Source of the DNA: an uncultured Collinsella sp.
Lineage (GTDB): Bacteria > Actinomycetota > Coriobacteriia > Coriobacteriales > Coriobacteriaceae
Assembly (NCBI GenBank): GCA_900542555.1
Contig: UQNU01000066.1
Location: 1-9,559 of the forward strand
DNA: 9,559 nucleotides
Direction of reading: 5' to 3'
Shown here: piece after piece, positions 1 through 6,162 of the stretch
Layout of the letters: every line of letters begins with the position of its first letter
Position numbering within the stretch: position 1 is the stretch's first letter
Notes under the pieces: model-generated
What the model was told of the DNA's origin: nothing
What the model saw: only the letters and a program-made list of their open reading frames with translations
Database searches by the model: none
Translations under genes and position numbers: made by a program

Positions 1-111
1 AGTCACGCGACCCTTGGCATCCACCCTCTTCTCATAGGGGGAGCCATCGGAACCGGATTGGCTTTCAACTGTATTCGCGACAAGCGTTGTAAAATCTAGT
101 GAGACGAGCAT
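1..111 (-). CDS. Hypothetical protein, N-terminal fragment (runs off contig start)
   Basis: Reading the minus strand from the ATG at 111-109, the frame stays open for 37 codons to the contig edge. The visible product begins MLVSLDFTTL and ends KRVDAKGRVT. A GGAG ribosome-binding site lies 8 bases before the ATG, and an in-frame TAA 12 codons upstream makes this the only likely start. The gene is divergent from the DUF262 gene at 211, and the 99 bases between them must hold both promoters, although I see no clear -35/-10 pair. I do not recognise the family; the hydrophilic, Gly/Ser-containing start gives no functional clue. It is too short to judge by codon use, so the call rests on the open frame plus the ribosome-binding site. 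Confidence 0.45.
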   Translation of the reverse strand, partial: MLVSLDFTTLVANTVESQSGSDGSPYEKRVDAKGRVT

Positions 112-210
112 CCCGGTTGCTCCAGCGCTTCGATGCTCTGGTCTTTAGCGCCTTTCGTTCAGTGGGGGACTGACCGCAAGCGGCGTAAACAAGAAAGGGG
201 ACAAGCGTAA

Positions 211-2334
211 ATGAAAGCAACCGAGGCAAATCTACTCGACCTTATGGGCGTGGCGAAGATGCAGTTCGTCATTCCCGTTTACCAGCGAGTTTACTCGTGG
301 AGTGTAAAAGAGTGTGAGGTGCTTTGGGATGACGTCATGCGAGCGGGTCGTGATGGTGTATCGCACTTCGTGGGGTCGATGCTCTATATCCCCGAGTCCG
401 AGAGCTCTGCCACGAGTATTTCGCGCGTGCTTCTGATTGACGGGCAGCAGCGCATGACGACGTTTTCGTTGATGATTGCTGCCTTGGCTGACTATCTGGA
501 GGGTAATCCCGACAAGGCCGGCTTCCTTGGAGACCTCAAGATCTCAGCGCTGCGGAAGAACTACCTCTTTAATGATGATGACTACAACGGTCTGGCGCGC
601 TACAAGCTGGTGCTTTCGCAGGACGATAAAGAGACGCTGTTCTCCATCGTGTCTGGGTCTCCCGCGCCAGATGAAAAATCGGATCGCATTGTCGAGAACC
701 ATGCGTTCTTCCATGAAAAGATGCACGGGAAATCATTCGACCCTGCAAGGCTTTGGGCGGGGCTAAACCGCGTGCAGGTCATCGACACTAAGCTCACCGC
801 TGGCGTTGATAATGCCCAGCTCATATTTGAGTCCATGAACTCCAAGGGCAAGCCGCTCACGCCCATTGACCTCATCCGTAACTACGTTCTAATGTCGCTT
901 CCCAACGACGAACAGACCAAGCTTTATGAGGGTTATTGGCATCCACTCGAGTGCTTGTTCGGAAAAGGCGGCGAGGACGAGTTCAATGCATTTATCTGGT
1001 ACTGGCTGTGGCTTAAAGTTCCCAATAGGATGCCGAAGGAGAACGAGGCCTACTACGAGTTTAAGCGCTATTTCGCCGACGACTACGATGGTGACACCGA
1101 GGGCTTGCTTAAGGAGCTGCGTGGGTATGCGCATAGATACGCCAGTCTGTTCCTTGGTAAGGAGAAGGACGACGGACTACGCCGAGTGTTCGGCAGAATC
1201 GTAAGCCTCGACGTGAAGCAGATAAGGCCCCTCTTAATGTTGCTTTACTCGGTTTACGAGGGGAATGGGCTAGACCGCAATGCGTTTCTGCGTATCTGCG
1301 AGACTATCGAGTCGTTCCTGTTCAGGCGGGCGGTTTGCGGCAGGCTTACCACGGGCCTAAATAATTTCTTTGCCGGCATGTATCGCAATCTCGAGCAGCA
1401 GGACGATATAGAGGAGTACGTTACGGCGATGCTCCTTATCCATAGCGGCGGTATGACTGCGTACTTCCCGACAGACGAGCATTTTGTCGAGGAGTTTAAG
1501 ACGCGCGACTGTTACAACCGCTTCTCCAAAAAGCGCTATTACCTGGAGCGCATGGAGAACTGGCACCACCCGAAGGAGCCCATCTCGGCTGACAATTACC
1601 AGATCGAGCATGTCATGCCCCAAACGATCGATGATGTGCACGGCTGGAAGGAATCGCTTGGCGAGAACTGGGAAGACATCCACGACAGGCTGTGCAACAA
1701 CTTGGGAAATCTAACGCTGACGGGCTACAACCAGGAGTACTCAAACCGGTCGTTCTCGGACAAGCTCAATCTTCCTGACGTGGGGCTTAAGTGCAGTCCG
1801 CTCTACCTGAACAAGTCGATCGCCTCGCATGAAAAATGGGGTGAGGAAGAGATTGGACAGCGCGCGGACGAGCTGGCGAAAGAGGCGTGTGAGATATGGA
1901 AATATCCCGACCTTCCGGCAGATGTCGTCGACAAGTATCGCCCCTCTCGCGGGGAGTCTGACGAGGCTCCTATCTGGACTCTGCAGGAGAATCACCCCAC
2001 CTTTGCCGAAGGTGGGCTCAACCAGAAGCTTTTCGATGAGGTGCGCGAGTCCGTTCTGAGTGGTAACCCTTCGTGGGAGTCCTGCATAGCTAAGTACTAT
2101 GTAGGCTTCAGGTCGGGCAAGCGAAAACTGCATGCCGTGTTAGAAGGCAGGACCAGCAACGGTGGTTGGATTGCCGTTGGCTTGGCAAAGAGTGTGGATG
2201 ATCTAACGGATCCAGAGGACATGTGCCAGGACAAGCGTACGCAGGGTGGATTTGGCCCGGGCTTACCCACTTACGTTGCGCTTCGGAATGCCGATGACAT
2301 TCCTGCGGTGCTCGATCTTATAAAGCAGTGCTAG
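211..2334 (+). CDS. DUF262-DUF1524-DUF5655 protein, GmrSD-like probable defence nuclease
   Basis: A 707-residue protein with the architecture of GmrSD-type modification-dependent restriction or phage-defence enzymes. The N-terminal DUF262 (GmrS/ParB-like NTPase) half shows IPVYQRVYSW at 21-30, DGQQRMTT at 77-84 and the FESMNSKGKPLTPIDLIRNY block at about 206-225. The DUF1524 (GmrD-like, His-Me/HNH-type) nuclease region has IEHVMPQ at 465-471, with H467 the likely catalytic histidine, and NLGNLTLTGYN at about 497-507. The C-terminal segment from about 604 to 707 resembles DUF5655, often found fused to nucleases. No residue typical of the active motifs appears missing. The start follows AGAAAGGGG at a loose spacing of 10 bases. 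It stands alone: no partner methylase or second restriction gene is visible. Family knowledge suggests cleavage of modified DNA driven by nucleotide hydrolysis; the actual target is unknown. Third codon positions are more mixed than in the ygeXYW operon, which fits horizontally acquired DNA. Confidence 0.88.
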   Translation: MKATEANLLDLMGVAKMQFVIPVYQRVYSWSVKECEVLWDDVMRAGRDGVSHFVGSMLYIPESESSATSISRVLLIDGQQRMTTFSLMIAALADYLEGNPDKAGFLGDLKISALRKNYLFNDDDYNGLARYKLVLSQDDKETLFSIVSGSPAPDEKSDRIVENHAFFHEKMHGKSFDPARLWAGLNRVQVIDTKLTAGVDNAQLIFESMNSKGKPLTPIDLIRNYVLMSLPNDEQTKLYEGYWHPLECLFGKGGEDEFNAFIWYWLWLKVPNRMPKENEAYYEFKRYFADDYDGDTEGLLKELRGYAHRYASLFLGKEKDDGLRRVFGRIVSLDVKQIRPLLMLLYSVYEGNGLDRNAFLRICETIESFLFRRAVCGRLTTGLNNFFAGMYRNLEQQDDIEEYVTAMLLIHSGGMTAYFPTDEHFVEEFKTRDCYNRFSKKRYYLERMENWHHPKEPISADNYQIEHVMPQTIDDVHGWKESLGENWEDIHDRLCNNLGNLTLTGYNQEYSNRSFSDKLNLPDVGLKCSPLYLNKSIASHEKWGEEEIGQRADELAKEACEIWKYPDLPADVVDKYRPSRGESDEAPIWTLQENHPTFAEGGLNQKLFDEVRESVLSGNPSWESCIAKYYVGFRSGKRKLHAVLEGRTSNGGWIAVGLAKSVDDLTDPEDMCQDKRTQGGFGPGLPTYVALRNADDIPAVLDLIKQC

Positions 2335-2341
2335 GTTAAAG

Positions 2342-2389
2342 GCCGGGAATCTAATTCCCGGCACTTGCCATCTCGGAATTGCCGATGGC
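2342..2389. terminator. Tandem hairpins between convergent genes
   Basis: Seven bases after the DUF262 stop lies a perfect 9-bp stem, GCCGGGAAT/ATTCCCGGC (2342-2350 and 2354-2362), with a 3-base loop. A second hairpin follows at 2367-2389, where GCCAT and CGG pair with CCG and ATGGC around a 2-base bulge. Neither is followed by a clear T-run on either strand, so this is at best a non-classical terminator. It sits between the ends of convergent genes (stops at 2334 and 2402), so it could serve both strands. Confidence 0.45.
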
Positions 2390-2401
2390 TTATCTGCCCA
2401 C

Positions 2402-2695
2402 CTACACCCCCGCAATCCCGCGCGCCACGCTCAGCAGCTCGTACTCCCTCTGGCTCCACTGGTGCAGCTCGGTCGCGCGTACGGCGTCGCGGCACAGGTC
2501 TAGAAACACCTCGGCGCCCTCGCAGAAGCACTCGCGGGCAAAGGCGCCGGATCCGTCCGCAACGCACGCGCCGTCGGCAAAGAGCTTCCAGCTGGACGGC
2601 TCGCGCGAGCCGTCTCCGAGCAGCTTGATCTGCAGAACATGTGGGCCGCCAACGGCACATGGCCCTTCTTCCAACGCCTGCACCGTAAAGCGCAT
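2402..2695 (-). CDS. Small hypothetical protein (97 aa)
   Basis: A 97-residue acidic, soluble protein starting MRFTVQALEE and ending in SVARGIAGV. It shows no signal peptide or membrane segment. Four of its cysteines (TGC/TGT codons) are spread through the chain without an obvious metal-binding spacing. The codons are strongly G/C-ending on the minus strand, whereas the overlapping plus-strand frames give arginine/serine-rich, non-protein-like products, so the minus frame is the real one. ATG at 2695 is the first usable start: no ATG, GTG or TTG occurs in frame in the roughly 30 codons before it. There is no Shine-Dalgarno sequence, but a TATACT -10 box lies 12 bases upstream, implying a nearly leaderless mRNA. 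The gene is convergent with the DUF262 gene and lies downstream of the membrane-protein gene on the same strand. I do not recognise the family. Confidence 0.68.
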   Translation of the reverse strand: MRFTVQALEEGPCAVGGPHVLQIKLLGDGSREPSSWKLFADGACVADGSGAFARECFCEGAEVFLDLCRDAVRATELHQWSQREYELLSVARGIAGV

Positions 2696-2707
2696 CTGGA
2701 GGGACAG

Positions 2708-2713
2708 AGTATA
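2708..2713 (-). promoter_or_regulatory. Candidate -10 box (TATACT) for the 97-aa gene
   Basis: On the minus strand TATACT, one mismatch from TATAAT, ends 12 bases before the ATG at 2695. Transcription would start about 5-6 bases before the start codon, matching the absence of a ribosome-binding site. No TTGACA-like -35 is seen at the usual distance, so an activator may be needed. Confidence 0.45.
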
Positions 2714-2718
2714 AAATC

Positions 2719-2762
2719 CGGAAAAGTGTCGAAATGGGCACCTTAAAACTTCGGAAAAGTGT
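2719..2762 (-). repeat. Two direct copies of ACACTTTTCCG upstream of the -10 box
   Basis: The 11-mer ACACTTTTCCG (minus strand) occurs exactly twice, at 2752-2762 and 2719-2729, offset by 33 bp (about three helical turns). The proximal copy ends 5 bases before the TATACT box. This placement fits a transcription-factor binding site for the 97-aa gene. Confidence 0.6.
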
Positions 2763-2773
2763 AGCTGGATGAC

Positions 2774-2799
2774 AAAACAGCACTTAGAAGCCGGTGCTG
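2774..2799 (-). terminator. Possible weak intrinsic terminator after the membrane-protein gene
   Basis: On the minus strand, 33 bases past the stop of the 328-residue gene, CAGCAC (2799-2794) pairs with GTGCTG (2783-2778) across a 10-base loop and is followed by TTTT (2777-2774). The short stem and short T-run make it a weak candidate, but the position is right. Confidence 0.4.
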
Positions 2800-2832
2800 G
2801 ATGCAGGATCCTGTGGCCGCCTTCAGCCCTCG

Positions 2833-3819
2833 CTACTCGTCGTCCCCGTCGTTGGGGTCGCCCTTGAGGGTGTTGATGTCCAGGTACTGGTTGTCGTCCT
2901 CTTTTTGCTGGGTCTCCGACTCAGCTTGGGTGGGGCCGCGGAACAGCTGGAATCCCTCAAACGCAATGGCGCCGAGCAGGGCAATGACAATGGCGATAAA
3001 GGCAACCTTGACTGCCTGCGGAAATTCCGAGAAACGCAGCGCCTTTTCCTCGGCGTAATAATCGGCGAAGCGCTCTTCGCCCGTGCTTTTGGTATATGCC
3101 GGCGCGGACGCGGCCTCCGGGTCATATTCCGGTGCAGGCGTGGCGGCGTACGGATCGTTGAGATAATCGCTCGATGCGGTGCCATAATCCTCGGTCTCGA
3201 TGCGACCGGTGCCAGCATAGCCATCGGAATAACCGGAATATGCCGCACCGCCCTCATAGTCCGCGGCGCTCGTGTTGGCGGCAAAAAGCGGGTTAACTGG
3301 AACATCGAGCGCCGGCATGCCGGTAGAGGTCTCATCCAGATCGGCTGCAGCCCAGGAATCGTGGGCAACCTGATGGGCAACGGGCTCATCGAGCCTTGTG
3401 ACCGGGGGCTTGCGTGCCGCAGGAACAGGTAGCTGCTGGGCGCTGTACATAACGGTGCTGTCGGCCGATTTGCCCTGCGTCGCTGCAGCGAGAAATGCCG
3501 CCGTCTCGGATGGGTCGCTTGCGGGGCGGGGAGCGGGCGTGGACGCCGAAGTGGGTGCGGGCGTAGGCGCGGGCGTCGAAACAGGCGACTGCGCAGGAGT
3601 CGGCGCAGGTGCGGACTTAGGCGCAAGTGCGGGATTGGGGCTTGACGGGCGAGCCCCGCCGCCCATGAGTTCGTCGGCGGTCCACGGACGATCATCCATC
3701 ACGTCGTCAAGGCTCAGCGAAAACAGGTCGTCTTCACTCTCATCGAACATGCGGTGCACATGTCCACCAATTGCCGGAATCAATCCGCGACCGGTGCATG
3801 ATGCCTTGCTCAACGCCAT
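2833..3819 (-). CDS. Pro/Ala-rich single-pass membrane protein, function unknown
   Basis: The start at 3819 gives 328 residues and is chosen over one 32 codons upstream because AAAGGA lies 8 bases before it and a perfect TATAAT lies just further up, inside the longer frame. In order: an acidic N-terminal 50 residues containing DESEDDLFSLSLDDVMDD; a Pro/Ala/Ser/Thr linker at about 53-104 made of AP/TP units; a disordered-looking middle rich in Asp, Ala and Tyr; one hydrophobic segment at about 272-293 (VAFIAIVIALLGAIAF at its core); and an acidic 35-residue tail. There is no signal peptide. A long cytoplasmic N-terminus with a short C-terminal tail outside is the most likely arrangement, though the flanking charges do not settle it. 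I do not recognise a family. It lies 123 bp downstream of the regulator gene on the same strand but has its own -10 box, so co-transcription is possible, not required. Confidence 0.8.
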   Translation of the reverse strand: MALSKASCTGRGLIPAIGGHVHRMFDESEDDLFSLSLDDVMDDRPWTADELMGGGARPSSPNPALAPKSAPAPTPAQSPVSTPAPTPAPTSASTPAPRPASDPSETAAFLAAATQGKSADSTVMYSAQQLPVPAARKPPVTRLDEPVAHQVAHDSWAAADLDETSTGMPALDVPVNPLFAANTSAADYEGGAAYSGYSDGYAGTGRIETEDYGTASSDYLNDPYAATPAPEYDPEAASAPAYTKSTGEERFADYYAEEKALRFSEFPQAVKVAFIAIVIALLGAIAFEGFQLFRGPTQAESETQQKEDDNQYLDINTLKGDPNDGDDE

Positions 3820-3853
3820 TCTGTCCCATCCTTTCGAAATACTAATGACATCG

Positions 3854-3859
3854 ATTATA
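3854..3859 (-). promoter_or_regulatory. -10 box TATAAT for the membrane-protein gene
   Basis: A perfect TATAAT on the minus strand, 34 bases before the ATG at 3819, predicts a leader of about 27 bases that includes the AAAGGA ribosome-binding site. No good -35 hexamer is present 16-18 bases upstream. Confidence 0.55.
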
Positions 3860-3942
3860 TGGAACTTCCCAAGCGGCTCGGTCTTGGATTCGTGCTTTCC
3901 AGAACTCGCGCCCAAAAGGGGAGGGGCAATCCAGGCGAGTGC

Positions 3943-4596
3943 CTACTTGTCGCCGGCAGCAGCCTTGGCCTCATTGAGGTAGCTATAGAAGCTGTACTTG
4001 GAGATGCCAAAGAACTCGCAGGCGCGCTCGCTCGACTTGGAAATGAGAAAGGCGCCGCGACGGTCGAGGTAGCCAATGGCACGAATGCGCTCGTCTTTGG
4101 TCATGAGCGCCGCGGGCTTGCCCACAAACTGCTCGCACTCGTGCAGCAGGTCCTCGAGCAGGTCGCCGATGTTCTTGGTAATGGGCTCGGGCTCGGTGTA
4201 GCCCGTGCCGCCGGTGCCGGTAAAGGCGTCGAGCGAACGCTCAAAAGCCTTCATAAGCGTAATGTCAAAGTTGATGCCCAAAATGCCGACGGGCTTGCCC
4301 TCGTCGTTGCGGATAAAGATCGTCGACGATTTGAGCAGCTTACCGTCGGTGGTTTTAGTGAGGTACGGCTCGCGGTCGTGTACATCGGTGGCGCCCTCGT
4401 GCATGGACTCAAACACGATATGGCTGGGGCCGTCACCCAGTTTGCGCCCGCTGACGTGGCCGTTTTCGATCACTACGATGGAGTGGTCTACGTCCTCGGT
4501 CTCCAGATCGTGGACGACGACTTCGCAGTTGGGGCCAAATTGGAGCGCCAGGCCGTGTGCGAGGCGCTTGTAAAACTCAATCTGTGCGGGGGTCAT
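3943..4596 (-). CDS. YheO-like PAS_6/HTH_22 transcriptional regulator
   Basis: A 217-residue DNA-binding regulator. The N-terminal PAS_6 (YheO-type) domain, about residues 5-118, carries the family signature VVVHDLETEDVDHSI at 26-40, NGHVSGRKLGD at 45-55 and GILGINFDITLM at 104-115. A variable linker follows at about 126-145. The C-terminal HTH_22 domain (about 150-210) includes TKDERIRAIGYLDRRGAFLI at 166-185 and the helix-turn-helix ERACEFFGISKYSFYSYL at 190-207. The start at 4596 is preceded by AGGAAGG at close spacing; a longer reading from 4671 would add a tail with no ribosome-binding site that runs through the promoter region. PAS_6 domains probably bind a small ligand, unidentified here. 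The gene is divergent from dpaL, so it is the likely regulator of the ygeXYW operon and perhaps of itself; this is inferred from position. Confidence 0.9.
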   Translation of the reverse strand: MTPAQIEFYKRLAHGLALQFGPNCEVVVHDLETEDVDHSIVVIENGHVSGRKLGDGPSHIVFESMHEGATDVHDREPYLTKTTDGKLLKSSTIFIRNDEGKPVGILGINFDITLMKAFERSLDAFTGTGGTGYTEPEPITKNIGDLLEDLLHECEQFVGKPAALMTKDERIRAIGYLDRRGAFLISKSSERACEFFGISKYSFYSYLNEAKAAAGDK

Positions 4597-4873
4597 GGGT
4601 GCCTTCCTAAAAATTAGTTTGGGCACACTTTGCCATAAACCACACTTGACCGCAAACAAATCCATCAACAAGGCAATTCATGACCGTTCGGCGGCGAAAA
4701 AGTACCGATTACGGCAACAAACAATTCGTTAGATATACCAATCAAAAAGTGTGATAGAACATTACTAACAAACTTTTTGTTTGGCATCCACATAAAAGTT
4801 CAGTCGTGTGAATGGGATCGGGCTGAAACGCGTATGCGGGGGCCGGCAAGAGAGGACTTAAGGAGTTCACCGT
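4597..4873. promoter_or_regulatory. Divergent control region between the regulator and dpaL
   Basis: This 277-bp AT-rich gap must contain promoters for both directions. AAGTGTG occurs three times: minus strand at 4624-4630 and 4641-4647 (17 bp apart, just before the regulator start) and plus strand at 4747-4753. An interleaved set of inverted arms is also present: AAAAAGT 4744-4750 with ACTTTTT 4772-4778, AACTTTT 4771-4777 with AAAAGTT 4794-4800, and CAAAC/GTTTG around five T at 4769-4783. TTGGCA at 4781-4786 could be a -35 for dpaL, but no good -10 follows at 17 bp, which suits an activated promoter. AAGGAG 8 bases before the dpaL ATG is the ribosome-binding site. These are candidate operators only. 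Confidence 0.55.
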
Positions 4874-6088
4874 ATGGCCGATAAGATCCAGTGGGCGGGC
4901 AACACGATGCCCAAGAGCGATGACAAGCACTTGGGAATCATGAGCCTCGACCACGTGAAGAAGGCCCGTGCCTTCCACCAGTCGTTCCCTCAATATACCG
5001 TCACTCCGCTTGCCCGTCTGGACGGTCAGGCTGCGCGCCTGGGCCTGTCCAACCTGTGCGTTAAGGACGAGAGCTATCGCTTTGGCCTCAACGCCTTTAA
5101 GGTCCTGGGCGGCTCGTTTGCCATGGCCAACTACATTGCCGACGAGACCGGCAAGGACGTTGCCGAGTGCACTTTCGATTACCTGACCTCCGATCAGCTT
5201 GCCAAGGACTTTGGCCAGGCCACCTTCTTTACCGCTACCGACGGCAACCATGGCCGCGGCGTGGCATGGGCTGCCAACAAGCTGGGCCAGAAGGCCGTCG
5301 TGCACATGCCCAAGGGTTCCACCAAGCCCCGCTTCGATAACATCGCCGCCGAGGGCGCCACGGTGACCATCGAAGAGGTCAACTACGACGAGTGCGTGCG
5401 CATGGCCGCCGCCGAGGCCGACGCCTGCGAGCGCGGCGTCATCGTTCAGGACACCGCCTGGGAGGGCTACGAGAAGATCCCGTCCTGGATCATGGAGGGT
5501 TACGGCACCATGGCCTCCGAGGCTGCCGAGCAGCTGCGCGAGATGGCCATCAACCGCCCGACGCACGTGTTTGTCCAGGCTGGCGTGGGTTCGCTCGCCG
5601 GCGCCGTGGTGGGCTACTTCACCAACCTGTATCCCGATAACCCGCCCACCTTCGTCGTGGTTGAGTGCGCGCCTGCTGCCTGCCTGTACAAGGGCGCTGC
5701 CGCCGGCGATGGCGATCCGCGTATCGTGGACGGCGACATGCCTTCCATCATGGCCGGCCTGTGCTGCGGCGAGCCCAACATCCTGGGCTGGGATATCCTG
5801 CGCAACCACGCCACCGCCTTCGTGTCCTGCCCCGACTGGGTCACCGCTCGCGGCATGCGCACCCTGGGCGCTCCCGAGAAGGGCGACCCGCGCGTCATCT
5901 CCGGCGAGTCCGGCGCTGTGACCACCGGCCTGGTCGAGACCCTCATGCTCGATCCCGAGTACGCCGAGCTCAAGGAACTCATCAGCCTGGACAAGACGAG
6001 CTCCGTGCTCTGCTTCTCCACCGAGGGCGACACGGACCCCGACCAGTATCGCCGCATTGTTTGGGAAGGCGAATATCCCACTTGCTAA
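4874..6088 (+). CDS. dpaL: 2,3-Diaminopropionate ammonia-lyase (YgeX/DpaL)
   Basis: A 404-residue cytoplasmic PLP enzyme that splits 2,3-diaminopropionate into pyruvate and two ammonia; the E. coli homologue YgeX is close to 400 residues. The PLP lysine is K76 in FGLNAFKVLGG (70-80). TATDGNHGRG (120-129) carries D123, and VQDTAWEGY (191-199) carries D193. Together these correspond to the E. coli catalytic set K77, D120 and D189. The glycine-rich phosphate-binding loop QAGVGSLAGA is at 235-244. AAGGAG lies 8 bases before the ATG. It is the first gene of the ygeX-ygeY-ygeW operon, divergent from the YheO-like regulator. C-ending codons dominate, which suggests high expression. In gut anaerobes this enzyme is part of the cluster for anaerobic uric-acid/purine degradation, where diaminopropionate is thought to be an intermediate. 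Confidence 0.96.
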   Translation: MADKIQWAGNTMPKSDDKHLGIMSLDHVKKARAFHQSFPQYTVTPLARLDGQAARLGLSNLCVKDESYRFGLNAFKVLGGSFAMANYIADETGKDVAECTFDYLTSDQLAKDFGQATFFTATDGNHGRGVAWAANKLGQKAVVHMPKGSTKPRFDNIAAEGATVTIEEVNYDECVRMAAAEADACERGVIVQDTAWEGYEKIPSWIMEGYGTMASEAAEQLREMAINRPTHVFVQAGVGSLAGAVVGYFTNLYPDNPPTFVVVECAPAACLYKGAAAGDGDPRIVDGDMPSIMAGLCCGEPNILGWDILRNHATAFVSCPDWVTARGMRTLGAPEKGDPRVISGESGAVTTGLVETLMLDPEYAELKELISLDKTSSVLCFSTEGDTDPDQYRRIVWEGEYPTC

Positions 6089-6095
6089 TCGTTGG

Positions 6096-6122
6096 GGCGG
6101 AGTAAATAGGTATCGCTCCGCC
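6096..6122 (+). other. Intercistronic hairpin between dpaL and ygeY
   Basis: GGCGGAG (6096-6102) pairs perfectly with CTCCGCC (6116-6122) across a 13-base loop, 7 bases after the dpaL stop. No T-run follows, so it is not a standard terminator. A role as an mRNA 3'-end stabiliser or processing barrier that sets the dpaL:ygeY ratio is possible. Confidence 0.5.
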
Positions 6123-6162
6123 ACCTCACAGGTAGATCCCTTCGTTTGAAAGGTTATGAACA

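Noticed and set aside
3508..3663. GC-rich near-repetitive stretch as a possible tandem repeat or CRISPR-like array
   Set aside because: It is simply the AP/TP-coding linker of the minus-strand protein; no regular repeat-spacer unit.
3820..3915. 32-residue N-terminal extension of the membrane protein
   Set aside because: It contains the TATAAT box and ribosome-binding site that serve the internal ATG at 3819.
3398..3982. Plus-strand Gly/Ala-rich frame
   Set aside because: Mirror of the Pro/Ala repeat in the minus-strand gene; no ribosome-binding site.
4597..4671. N-terminal extension of the YheO-like regulator
   Set aside because: The ATG at 4596 has AGGAAGG just upstream; the extension overlaps promoter repeats and is unlike the family start.
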